A stretch of DNA of 47,327 nt from the NCBI GenBank assembly GCA_022843705.1, contig JALHND010000010.1, forward strand, positions 1 to 47,327. The letters are read 5' to 3'. Below the pieces are notes generated by a model that was not told the DNA's origin, did no database searches, and saw only the letters and a program-made list of their open reading frames with translations. The stretch's first letter is position 1, and each line of letters begins with the position of its first letter. Below, piece by piece: positions 8,212 through 16,219 of the stretch. The translations under genes were made by a program, and so were the position numbers. The DNA is from Burkholderiales bacterium (GTDB lineage: Bacteria; Pseudomonadota; Gammaproteobacteria; Burkholderiales; SG8-41).

Positions 8212-10239
8212 ATGCCGATTTACGCGCTGACCATTTTCGCGAGCGCGTTCCTGCTGTTCCTGGTGCAACCAATCATGGCGAAACAGATCCTGCCGTGGTT
8301 CGGTGGCTCCGCGGCGGTATGGACGACCTGCCTGATGTTTTTCCAGCTGGTGCTGCTCGCCGGCTACGCCTACGCCGACTGGACAATACGTTTCCAGAAA
8401 CCGCGGCCACAGGTGATCCTGCATGTGGTGCTGCTGGTCGCGAGCCTGATCTCGCTGCCGATCATCGCCGGCGGCGGCTGGAAACCCGACGGTGACGAAG
8501 ACCCGACCTGGCTGATCCTCGGCCTGCTCATCGCCACCATCGGCCTGCCCTATTTCCTGCTGTCGACCACCGGCCCGCTGCTGCAGGCCTGGTTCGCGCG
8601 CAGTTATCCGCAGGCGAAAAACGTCTACCGCCTGTTCGCGCTGTCGAACGGCGCATCGCTGATCGCGCTGGTGGCCTATCCCTTTGTCGTTGAACCCTAT
8701 GTCACCACCCACGAGCAGTCTGTCGGCTGGAGCATCGGTTACGGCCTGTTCGTGCTGCTCTGCGCAACTTCGGCTTTCTTCAGCCTGCGCGCAACCGGCG
8801 GTTCGGCCGCCGCCGCCGCGGGCAACACCGCGGCGGACGGCCCGGCACCGCGTTTCGGCGACTACCTGCTGTGGCTGACGCTGGCCGCGCTCGGTTCATT
8901 CATGCTGATCGCAGTCACCAACCACATCACCCACGACGTGGCCTCGGTGCCTTTCCTGTGGATCCTGCCGCTGACGCTGTACCTGCTGTCCTTCGTGCTC
9001 TGCTTCGAGGGCCGCAACTGGTACCAGCGCAAGCTGTTCTTCGGCCCGCTGCTGGTGATCGTCGGCGCGATGGCATGGGCGCTGCACACCGACGGCGGCG
9101 TGATGGACATCAAGCAGGCGATTCCGCTGTTCGCAGTCGGCCTGTTCGTGATGTGCATGTTCTTCCACGGCGAACTCGCCGCGCTGAAACCGGCGCCGCG
9201 CCATCTCACCGGTTATTACCTGATGATTTCGCTGGGCGGCGCGATCGGCGGCCTGCTGATCGGTTTTGTTGCACCCAAGCTGTTCAACACCTATTACGAG
9301 TTCGGCATGGGGCTGTTCGGCACGCTGCTGCTGGCGGCCTTCCTGTCGCGGCGGGTGATGCCGCTGGTCCCCGTGCTGGCGCTGGTCGCCGCCGGTTTCA
9401 CCGGTTTCCACATCCATCTCTACGTGAAAATGCTGTCGAAGGACACGCGGGTGATGACGCGCAATTTCTACGGCACGCTGCGGGTCAAGGATTTCGGCAG
9501 TGAAACCGACATCCAGGGCACCCGCCGCCTGATGCACGGCGTGATCATGCACGGCGAACAGTTCCTGCATCCGGCGCGCCGCCTGGAACCGACCACCTAC
9601 TACGGCCCGACCGCGGGCATCGGCCGGATCATTGACATCAAGCGTGATGCCGGCCGCGACATCCGTGTCGGCGTGGTAGGACTCGGCGCCGGCACGCTGG
9701 CCGTCTACGGCCGGCCGGGCGACCTCTACCGCTTCTACGAAATCAATCCGCAGGTCATCGACATCGCGAAATCGGAATTCAGCTACCTCGGGTCGAGCCG
9801 GGCGAAGATCGAAACCCTGCTCGGCGACGCGCGGCTGACGATGGAGCGGGAGCCGGCGCAGCGTTACGATGTGCTGGCAATCGACGCCTTCTCCAGCGAT
9901 TCGATTCCCACCCACCTGATGACGCACCAGGCGATGGGCATCTACCTGAAGAACATGAAGGAGGACGGCGTGATTGCCTTCCACGTCACCAACCGCTTCC
10001 TCAACCTGGCGCCGGTGGTCAAACGCATCGCCGACGAGTACGGCCTGCACACGGTGCTGGTCAGCGATGACCCGGACAGCAGTTCGGATCTGGCCAACAC
10101 CGACTGGGTGCTGGTGTCGCGCAGCGCGAAACTGCTGCAACACCCGAAGATCACCGAGTCGGCCCAGGACATCGACAACATCCCGGGCCTGCGCCTGTGG
10201 ACGGACAGCTTCAACAACCTGTTCAAGATCCTCAAGTAA
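8212..10239 (+). CDS. Membrane-fused spermidine synthase-like protein
   Basis: The 675-residue protein has two parts. Residues 1 to about 400 are a run of hydrophobic helices (roughly ten or eleven), starting MPIYALTIFASAFLLFLVQP. The C-terminal third carries a class I methyltransferase-like fold of spermidine synthases, with GVVGLGAGT near residue 487 and IDAFSSDSIPTHLMT further on. Proteins of this architecture are usually annotated as fused MFS/spermidine synthase. Aminopropyl transfer has not been established for most of them. The start is preceded by A+T-rich sequence without a clear Shine-Dalgarno. The 208-bp spacer upstream shows no gene. A GC-rich hairpin follows the stop. Confidence 0.85.
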   Translation: MPIYALTIFASAFLLFLVQPIMAKQILPWFGGSAAVWTTCLMFFQLVLLAGYAYADWTIRFQKPRPQVILHVVLLVASLISLPIIAGGGWKPDGDEDPTWLILGLLIATIGLPYFLLSTTGPLLQAWFARSYPQAKNVYRLFALSNGASLIALVAYPFVVEPYVTTHEQSVGWSIGYGLFVLLCATSAFFSLRATGGSAAAAAGNTAADGPAPRFGDYLLWLTLAALGSFMLIAVTNHITHDVASVPFLWILPLTLYLLSFVLCFEGRNWYQRKLFFGPLLVIVGAMAWALHTDGGVMDIKQAIPLFAVGLFVMCMFFHGELAALKPAPRHLTGYYLMISLGGAIGGLLIGFVAPKLFNTYYEFGMGLFGTLLLAAFLSRRVMPLVPVLALVAAGFTGFHIHLYVKMLSKDTRVMTRNFYGTLRVKDFGSETDIQGTRRLMHGVIMHGEQFLHPARRLEPTTYYGPTAGIGRIIDIKRDAGRDIRVGVVGLGAGTLAVYGRPGDLYRFYEINPQVIDIAKSEFSYLGSSRAKIETLLGDARLTMEREPAQRYDVLAIDAFSSDSIPTHLMTHQAMGIYLKNMKEDGVIAFHVTNRFLNLAPVVKRIADEYGLHTVLVSDDPDSSSDLANTDWVLVSRSAKLLQHPKITESAQDIDNIPGLRLWTDSFNNLFKILK

Positions 10240-10244
10240 CAACA

Positions 10245-10269
10245 CCCGCCCCGCCGCGCGCGGGGCGGG
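10245..10269 (+). terminator. GC-rich hairpin after the spermidine synthase-like gene
   Basis: A perfect 10-bp stem, CCCGCCCCGC with its complement and a 5-base loop, starts six bases after the stop codon. It is followed by ATTATC rather than a T-run, so termination may be inefficient or Rho-assisted. Confidence 0.45.
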
Positions 10270-10342
10270 ATTATCATGCGCGGGTTGAAAACCGCCGTGG
10301 CGGCAACCATCTGGTCAGCCACACCATCGGGGGAAACCGCGC

Positions 10343-11731
10343 ATGAATAACCGTATCCCGTTGTTTTTCGGACACTTCCTTCCGGCCGCCGCCGCGCTGC
10401 TGCTGGGCCTGCTGGCCCCTGCGCCGGCCACCGCACAAGCGGTCGCTGATCCACGCGGCCTGCCGACCCTGGCGCCGCTGGTCAACCAGGTGACGCCGGC
10501 GGTGGTGAACATCTCGGTGGTCACCCGCGCGCCGATGGAAGACAACCCGCTGTTCCGCGATCCCTTCTTCCGCCGCTTCTTCAACCTGCCCGATCGCCCT
10601 CAGCGCAAGGAACAGGCCGCCGGCTCCGGCGTCATCATCGACGCCGCGCGCGGCTTTGTGCTGACCAACAACCACGTGATCAAGGATGCCGAGCAGGTCA
10701 TCGTCACGCTGAAGGACCGCCGCAGCTTCCCGGCGAAACTGGTCGGCACCGACCCCGGCACCGACATCGCGGTGCTGCAGATTCCGGCGCAGAACCTGTC
10801 GGCGCTGCGCATCGGGGACTCCGATGCCCTGCAGGTCGGCGACTACGTGCTTGCGATCGGCAATCCCTTCGGTATCGGCCAGACCGTGACTTCCGGCATC
10901 GTCAGCGCGCTTGGACGCAGCGGGCTGTCGGTCGAGGGTTACGAGGATTTCATCCAGACCGACGCCTCGATCAATCCCGGCAACTCGGGCGGCGCGCTGG
11001 TCAATCTGCGCGGCGAACTGATCGGCATCAACACCGCGATCATCGGCCCTGCCGGCGGCAACGTCGGCATCGGTTTCGCGGTGCCTTCGGCGATGGCGCG
11101 CGCGGTGATGGACCAGATCGTGCGCCACGGCGAGGTGCGCCGCGGCCGCCTCGGCATCGAGATGGCCGACGTGCCGGCGGAACTGCAGCGCAAGCTGCGG
11201 CTGCCGACACTGGACGGCGCGCTGATCGCGAAGGTCGAGGATGGTTCGCCCGCCGATCGCGCAGGACTGCGCGAGGGCGACGTGGTGACCACGCTCAACA
11301 ACCGGCCGATCCGCAGCTCCGGCGAACTGCGTGCACGCCTGGGACTGACACCGGTAGGCGAGGAAGTCGAGCTCGGCATCCTGCGCGACGGCTCGCCGCA
11401 GCGCATCCGCACCCGCATTGCGCCGCCGCAGACCGCCAGCAACGGAGAGCCGCAGCCGGTGGCACAGCTGCCGGGCCTGAGGGTGGTGGAAATCGAGCGC
11501 GGCAGCCCGCTGTTCCAGCGCCTGCGCGGCGGCGGGCTGGTGGTGGCTGCAGTGGAGCCCGGCAGCCGCGCGCTGCAGGCCGGATTCCGGCCCGGCGACA
11601 TCATCTACGCGGTGAACCGGCGCCGCGTGCAGAGCGTCGCCGAATTCCAGGGGCTGCTGCGGGGTTCCGACCGCGGTTATGCGGTGAGTCTGTTGCGCGG
11701 CGATTTCAGCCTGACCATCATCCTGCGCTAA
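10343..11731 (+). CDS. Do/DegQ-family periplasmic serine protease
   Basis: The 462-residue protein has a signal peptide ending near residue 32 (ATAQA). A trypsin-like domain follows with the triad H111 (TNNHVI), D141 (GTDIAVL) and S215 (INPGNSGGAL). Two PDZ domains come after it, at about 255-350 and 375-460. The length is typical of DegQ/MucD-type proteins. It degrades or chaperones misfolded proteins in the periplasm. It lacks a transmembrane anchor beyond the signal peptide, which favours DegQ over DegS. The neighbours do not suggest a specific sigma-E operon. The 195 bp after it contain no recognisable gene. Confidence 0.92.
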   Translation: MNNRIPLFFGHFLPAAAALLLGLLAPAPATAQAVADPRGLPTLAPLVNQVTPAVVNISVVTRAPMEDNPLFRDPFFRRFFNLPDRPQRKEQAAGSGVIIDAARGFVLTNNHVIKDAEQVIVTLKDRRSFPAKLVGTDPGTDIAVLQIPAQNLSALRIGDSDALQVGDYVLAIGNPFGIGQTVTSGIVSALGRSGLSVEGYEDFIQTDASINPGNSGGALVNLRGELIGINTAIIGPAGGNVGIGFAVPSAMARAVMDQIVRHGEVRRGRLGIEMADVPAELQRKLRLPTLDGALIAKVEDGSPADRAGLREGDVVTTLNNRPIRSSGELRARLGLTPVGEEVELGILRDGSPQRIRTRIAPPQTASNGEPQPVAQLPGLRVVEIERGSPLFQRLRGGGLVVAAVEPGSRALQAGFRPGDIIYAVNRRRVQSVAEFQGLLRGSDRGYAVSLLRGDFSLTIILR

Positions 11732-11926
11732 AAGGCTACTGCGCGCCGCGAAGCAAGTCCTCCTGGGGGACGGCACGATGGCTTCGTCGCGCGGTGCTCG
11801 GAATCTCGCCTATCAAATCGGATATGTCTCGATTCCTGTGCTCCGTGCTCCTCGCCCTCGCGCCGCTCGCTACGCCTTTTTTCCAGATCTGCCTTCCCAG
11901 TTGCGCAGGTAGGCCGGGTTTTCGTT

Positions 11927-13060
11927 CTATCCGCGGCCGCGGCGTACCAGCCAGCCGCCGACACCGAGCAGCGCCGAGTTGGCCAGCCACACCGGCGCAT
12001 AACCGAAAGCGGTGCCGATGCTGCCGAAGACCAGCGGGATCACCAGGTGGGTGAAGTTGTTGACCGTCACCCGCATGCCCGCCGCTTCCGAGGCCCGCCC
12101 CTTCGGGGCCAGCACGTAGATCAGCGACATCGACATCGGCTGGCCGCAGCCGACGCCGAGTCCGAGCAGGAAGGCCACCACGCACAGCGCCAGCGGGCTG
12201 TCGAACAACGGAAAAAGCGTGAAGGCGCCGGCCGCGACAAAAATCGCGTAGACCAGGATCTGTTCCTCGCTGCTCCGGCGCAGCAGCAGCGGCAGCGCCG
12301 CGCGGATGACGAAGGTCGCCAGCGCGAAGGCGCCGAGGATGATGCCGATCGCCGAGGCCGACAGTCCGATGCCATGCCCGTATACCGGCAGGTAGAAGTT
12401 GAACAGGTCCCAGCCGGCTGAAATGAAGCCGCTGGCAATGAAGGTGTTGCGCAACTGCGGCTTGCGCCACAGTTCCAGCGCGCCGCCGCCCGCCCCATCG
12501 GCGGCGGTTTTGACTGCGCCCGGCAGGAAGCCGGGTTTCAGCCACAGCATCAGGATCGGGATCACCGTGCACGAGGCGAGGATCATGAAGGCCTTCAGGT
12601 GCCCGAGGTAATCAATGGAAAAACCGGCGACCAGCGGCCCGATGAACCCCGCGCCGGAAAAACCGAGGCTGACCAGCGCGTAATTGCGTGAACGGTGCTG
12701 GGTGCCGCCGATGCCGCCGGCAACACCGGTGACGGTGACAAAAAAGAAATGGAAGGACGAACCGAGCAGCAGCGCGGCCACGTAAAGCGTCGCCAGCGTC
12801 GGCGAAGCCACCACCAGCAGCAGTCCGATGCCAAGGCCCACGCTGCCCAGCAGCATCGGCAGCCGCGGCCCGACGCGGTCGGCGAGGCGTCCGATGGCGA
12901 TCGCAAACAGCATCGGGCACAGCGCATAAAGCGCCATCAGGATGCCGACCTGCATCTGCGTTGCGCCGGACTCCAGCGCGAACAAGGTCAGCACCACCCG
13001 GCTGCCGCCGAAGGCAACGTGGTTGAGGACGATCAGTACCAGCGTGAGATAAATGGCCAT
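11927..13060 (-). CDS. MFS transporter
   Basis: From the ATG at 13060 the product has 377 residues and about 12 hydrophobic helices. The second loop contains GRLADRVGPR, the MFS motif A variant. The frame extends upstream to a GTG at 13126, but the later ATG places the first helix at the N-terminus and is preferred. Substrate is unknown; the sequence has the general look of drug- or metabolite-efflux members. It lies downstream of the EgtD-like gene on the same strand with a 149-bp gap, so cotranscription is possible but not evident. Confidence 0.82.
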   Translation of the reverse strand: MAIYLTLVLIVLNHVAFGGSRVVLTLFALESGATQMQVGILMALYALCPMLFAIAIGRLADRVGPRLPMLLGSVGLGIGLLLVVASPTLATLYVAALLLGSSFHFFFVTVTGVAGGIGGTQHRSRNYALVSLGFSGAGFIGPLVAGFSIDYLGHLKAFMILASCTVIPILMLWLKPGFLPGAVKTAADGAGGGALELWRKPQLRNTFIASGFISAGWDLFNFYLPVYGHGIGLSASAIGIILGAFALATFVIRAALPLLLRRSSEEQILVYAIFVAAGAFTLFPLFDSPLALCVVAFLLGLGVGCGQPMSMSLIYVLAPKGRASEAAGMRVTVNNFTHLVIPLVFGSIGTAFGYAPVWLANSALLGVGGWLVRRGRG

Positions 13061-13209
13061 CGGCGGAATTCTGCGACCTGCCGATGGTATCACCGCGGCA
13101 ATCGCGGCTTGCCCGGCATTCCGCACTGTGATTCGCGATATTCGCGATTTAGCTGAGGGGGTCGGCGGCGAACTGCCGCAAAAGCCCTAGATGTTCCGCA
13201 TGGTGAAGT

Positions 13210-14160
13210 TCAGCCCCGGAGCAGATGCAGGGAGAACAGTTCTTCCGCATCCACCCACACCGCTTCCGCACGGTATCCGGCGGATTGCGCCAGGCGCCGG
13301 AACTCGGCCACTGAATACTTGCAGGAGTTTTCGGTGTGCAGGCGTTCACCGGCGGCGAAGGCGAAGCTGCGCCCGCTGACGGTCACCGTCTGCGCGCAGG
13401 TGCTTTCGAGATGCATTTCGATGCGTCCGGCAACGGCGTTGTAGAACGCGATGTGGCGGAAACGGTCGAGATCAAAATCGGCCGCCAGTTCGCGGTTGAT
13501 CCGGCGCAGCAGGTTGAGATTGAACTCCGCGGTCACGCCCTGGGCATCGTTGTAGGCCTCATGCAGCCGCTGCGGATCCTTTTTCAGATCGACGCCGACC
13601 AGCATCGCGCCGCCGCTGCCGGCCAGCGCACGCGCGCGCTGCAGGAAAACCAGCGCTTCTGCCGGGGTCAGGTTGCCGATGGTCGAACCGGGAAAATAAA
13701 TCAGGCGGGGCGCGGCGATCCCTTCGAGCGGCAGATCGAGCGGCTGCATGTAATCGGCGCATACGGCAATCACCGGCAGTTCCGGGAACTCCGAGGCAAG
13801 GCGGCCCGCCGAATCCTTCAGGGCATCCATCGAGATGTCCACCGGCACATACGCGGCGGGACGCAGGGCCCGCAGCAGCAGGCCGGTCTTGATGCCGGCG
13901 CCGCTGCCGAACTCGATCAGCAGGCTGCCCGCACCGGCCGCCGCCGCAATCTCGCCGGCGCAATCTCGGGTCAACGCCAGTTCGGTGCGGGTGGGATAGT
14001 ACTCGGGCAGTTCGCAGATCGCCTCGAACAGCCGGCTGCCGCGGGCATCGTAGAAATATTTCGGCGACAGCGCCTTGGGCGAGGCACCGAGCCCGGAGAG
14101 CACATCTTCCAGGAACGACCCCGCGGACGGCTGCAGGTCAACAAGGGACAGCGGGGGCAT
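13210..14160 (-). CDS. egtD: L-histidine N-alpha-methyltransferase (EgtD family)
   Basis: The 316-residue protein matches EgtD, which trimethylates histidine with S-adenosylmethionine to hercynine, the first step of ergothioneine synthesis. Visible SAM and substrate elements are FGSGAGIKT (84-92), D108 in PVDIS, N163 in GSTIGN, Y203 in AYND and the E277/S279 pair in TENS. These correspond to the histidine-binding residues known for mycobacterial EgtD. The partner egtB, normally adjacent, is absent from the window. The gene follows the PBP7-like gene after 26 bp on the same strand. It could supply an EgtB encoded elsewhere or make hercynine only. Confidence 0.88.
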   Translation of the reverse strand: MPPLSLVDLQPSAGSFLEDVLSGLGASPKALSPKYFYDARGSRLFEAICELPEYYPTRTELALTRDCAGEIAAAAGAGSLLIEFGSGAGIKTGLLLRALRPAAYVPVDISMDALKDSAGRLASEFPELPVIAVCADYMQPLDLPLEGIAAPRLIYFPGSTIGNLTPAEALVFLQRARALAGSGGAMLVGVDLKKDPQRLHEAYNDAQGVTAEFNLNLLRRINRELAADFDLDRFRHIAFYNAVAGRIEMHLESTCAQTVTVSGRSFAFAAGERLHTENSCKYSVAEFRRLAQSAGYRAEAVWVDAEELFSLHLLRG

Positions 14161-14186
14161 TGCTCAGGCCGGCTTGCGGGCCGCGC

Positions 14187-15059
14187 TCAGCCCGGGGAAT
14201 TGGAGGCGTGGCGGGTTTCCATCCACCGCTTGATGCGGTTGGCATCGCCGATGCGCGTGAGTTTGCCCCAGGAATCGAGGAGCACGATGATCACCGGTTT
14301 GCCGGCAATTTTCGCCTGCATCACCAGACAACGCCCGGCCTCGGAGATGTATCCGGTCTTGGACAGGCCGATCTGCCATTCGGAGTTGTTCACCAGCCGG
14401 TTGGAATTGCGGTAGTTCATCACCTGGCCGTTGGCGAGACGGATCGAGGTGCCGGTGTCAGTGGTGAATTCGCGGATCAGCGGATAACCGTAGGCGGCGG
14501 CAACCATTTTGGTCAGATCCTGGGCGGTCGACACATTGTCGCTGGACAGGCCGGTGCCATCGACAAAACGGGTCTGCCACATGCCCAGCTCAATGGCCTT
14601 CTGGTTCATCGCTGCGACAAAACCGGTCGTGCCGCCCGGGTAGACCCGGGTCAAAGCCTCTGCGGCGCGGTTTTCGGAAGCCATCAGGGCCAGCTGCATC
14701 AGGTCGCGGCGGGTCAGCGCGGTGCCGATGCGCAGCCGCGACCGGGTGCCCTTGATCAGATCCTTGTCCGCTTCGGTAATGACAATCTGTTCATTCAGGG
14801 GCAGGCCGGCATCCAGCACCACCATCGCCGTCATCAGCTTGGTGATGGACGCAATCGGCAGTACGCTGCCGGTGTTCTTGGCAAACAGGGGGCGGCCGGC
14901 GGTCTGGTCAATCACCAGCGCGGCAGATGACTTCAGTTCAGGAGCGCTGTCACGACCGGCGACGGCCGCCTTCACCTTGTTCTGGGTGCGCTCCCGGGCC
15001 TCGCCGGGCACCGGAGCGGCCGCCAGAACCGCGATCAGGATCGTGACCAGCCCTCGCAT
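14187..15059 (-). CDS. pbpG: D-alanyl-D-alanine endopeptidase (PBP7-like, peptidase S11)
   Basis: The 290-residue protein has an N-terminal signal peptide and the three penicillin-binding motifs in order: SITK (71-74), SEN (128-130) and KTG (234-236). Size and the lack of a large C-terminal domain fit PBP7/PbpG, a periplasmic endopeptidase that cuts DD-crosslinks in peptidoglycan. The ATG at 15059 is preceded by GGGAG. A candidate promoter lies 40-70 bases upstream. It may be cotranscribed with the EgtD-like gene 26 bp downstream. Confidence 0.88.
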   Translation of the reverse strand: MRGLVTILIAVLAAAPVPGEARERTQNKVKAAVAGRDSAPELKSSAALVIDQTAGRPLFAKNTGSVLPIASITKLMTAMVVLDAGLPLNEQIVITEADKDLIKGTRSRLRIGTALTRRDLMQLALMASENRAAEALTRVYPGGTTGFVAAMNQKAIELGMWQTRFVDGTGLSSDNVSTAQDLTKMVAAAYGYPLIREFTTDTGTSIRLANGQVMNYRNSNRLVNNSEWQIGLSKTGYISEAGRCLVMQAKIAGKPVIIVLLDSWGKLTRIGDANRIKRWMETRHASNSPG

Positions 15060-15101
15060 CAGCTACATTCTCCCTGGTGGTTCTAGTTGAAATTCCCTGT
15101 A

Positions 15102-15130
15102 AAAATACAGTGTTACATCGTTCTTTTCAA
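15102..15130 (-). promoter_or_regulatory. Candidate sigma70 promoter of pbpG
   Basis: On the minus strand TTGAAA (15130-15125) and TATTTT (15107-15102) are separated by 17 bp, placing the start site near 15095 and 36 bases before the pbpG ATG. The -10 lies inside a small palindrome, CTGT-N6-ACAG (15097-15110), that could be a repressor site. Confidence 0.5.
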
Positions 15131-15186
15131 CAGGTTTAAAGGCTGCGCGGGAGAATGGACCTGCGATCCCGGGACGGGACCAGGCC

Positions 15187-15229
15187 AAAAAAAACTCCGC
15201 GCGGGACTGTGTGGGTTGTCCCGGCGGAG
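15187..15229 (-). terminator. Rho-independent terminator with no assigned gene
   Basis: Read on the minus strand, a 12-bp stem with one bulged base (15218-15229 with 15195-15207) and a 10-base loop is followed by eight consecutive T. The pbpG promoter lies beyond it, and the next gene upstream is on the other strand. The transcript it ends must therefore begin within about 15235-15488. Confidence 0.75.
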
Positions 15230-15488
15230 CTTAAAGAGGCCCTACAGATCACCCGCTCAGCACAGGTCACTGCAGTTACCGGGCCTCCGAGGAGGAAAAA
15301 ACCAGCAACATCAACAAACTCGACAAACTGAAACCGGAATCCGGCAATCCCGAAACGACCGGATCAGTCATGTTCCCGACAATAAGCGGCTTCGCTTACG
15401 TCAGACTTACAGAAGGCCCGGACAACCGGAGGGCCGGGAGCCAGTATGATGTCCGCCGGTTCCCTCACCACGGAAAACCACGACCACC
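15230..15488 (-). ncRNA. Possible small RNA or small-protein transcript ending at the orphan terminator
   Basis: This part of the 429-bp spacer has no annotated-size gene. The only supporting evidence for a transcript is the strong terminator at its end. It contains a 31-codon minus-strand frame (15276-15371) with a hydrophobic centre, but the GGGA before its ATG is too close for a good ribosome site. No match to 6S, tmRNA, SRP RNA or RNase P RNA was recognised. The promoter was not located. Confidence 0.25.
15395..15410 (+). promoter_or_regulatory. Direct-repeat site for an OmpR-type regulator
   Basis: CTTAC at 15395-15399 and again at 15406-15410 are spaced 11 bp apart, one helical turn. 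Direct CTTA-type repeats with this spacing are the pattern bound by PmrA/QseB/TctD-like regulators. They lie 79 bp before the response regulator start and upstream of a TATGAT (15445-15450), so autoregulation is plausible. Confidence 0.4.
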
Positions 15489-16163
15489 ATGCGCCTGCTC
15501 ATCGTCGAAGACCATCCGATACTTGCCGACGGACTGATCACTGCACTGAAAGGCTCTGATTACGCCGTCGACCACGCCGCTACCGGTGAACAGGCCGATC
15601 ACATGCTGGCCGCCCAGCACTATGACGCAGTCATTCTCGACATCGGCCTGCCGCGACTGGACGGTTACGAAGTCCTGCGCCGCATGCGGCGCAGGGGCTC
15701 GAAAACACCGGTGTTGATGCTGACGGCACGCGACGCCCTGGAGGACCGCGTCAAGGGCCTCGACCTCGGTGCGGACGACTACCTGACCAAACCCTACGAC
15801 CTGCCCGAGCTCGAGGCCCGCGTGCGGGCGCTGATCCGCCGCGGCCAGTCCGGCGGCGGCGCCGAACTCGCCCATGGCGACCTGGTGCTCGACACCGCCG
15901 GGCGGCGCGCCACCATCAAGGGTGCGCCGCTGGAACTGTCGGCGCGCGAACTCGGGGTACTGGAAGTGCTGATGCTGCGCGTGGGCCGCGTGGTCAACAA
16001 GGAACAGCTGGCCGAGCAGCTCTATGGCTGGGGCGAGGAAGTCGGCGCCAACGCGATCGAGGTCTACGTACACCGCCTGCGCAAGAAACTCGAACCCGCC
16101 GGGGTCAGCGTGCGCACCATCCGCGGCCTGGGTTACCTGCTCGAAAAAGCCGCACATGACTAG
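15489..16163 (+). CDS. OmpR-family response regulator, TctD/QseB-like
   Basis: The 224-residue protein has a receiver domain (1-120) with the acidic pair E7/D8, phospho-acceptor D51 and the lysine in the LTKPYD segment. A winged-helix OmpR domain follows, ending in EVYVHRLRKKL and RGLGYLLE. Overall wording is close to TctD, the activator of tricarboxylate transport, and also to QseB and PmrA. It is followed after 56 bp by a histidine kinase of the matching TctE/QseC family. No tctCBA genes adjoin it. The Bug/TctC-like gene lies 7.5 kb away. The upstream direct repeat suggests autoregulation. Confidence 0.9.
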   Translation: MRLLIVEDHPILADGLITALKGSDYAVDHAATGEQADHMLAAQHYDAVILDIGLPRLDGYEVLRRMRRRGSKTPVLMLTARDALEDRVKGLDLGADDYLTKPYDLPELEARVRALIRRGQSGGGAELAHGDLVLDTAGRRATIKGAPLELSARELGVLEVLMLRVGRVVNKEQLAEQLYGWGEEVGANAIEVYVHRLRKKLEPAGVSVRTIRGLGYLLEKAAHD

Positions 16164-16219
16164 AACACCTGCACTGAACTCTTGTGCAGGCCTGATATCT
16201 TACGCCGCAGGCCGTTGAA

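Noticed and set aside
11732-11926. Possible small gene or ncRNA between the protease and the MFS gene
   Set aside because: Only a short hairpin near 11757-11771 was seen. There is no T-run, ribosome site or recognisable peptide.
15097-15110. LexA-like box CTGT...ACAG in the pbpG promoter
   Set aside because: The spacing is CTGT-N6-ACAG (14 bp in total), two bases shorter than a LexA box, so SOS control is not supported. It is kept only as a palindrome.
15276-15371. 31-codon frame resembling a short PDSG-type sorting signal
   Set aside because: It has a PDSG followed by a hydrophobic stretch, but it lacks a preceding protein, a basic end typical of such signals and a good ribosome site. It is not called as a gene.
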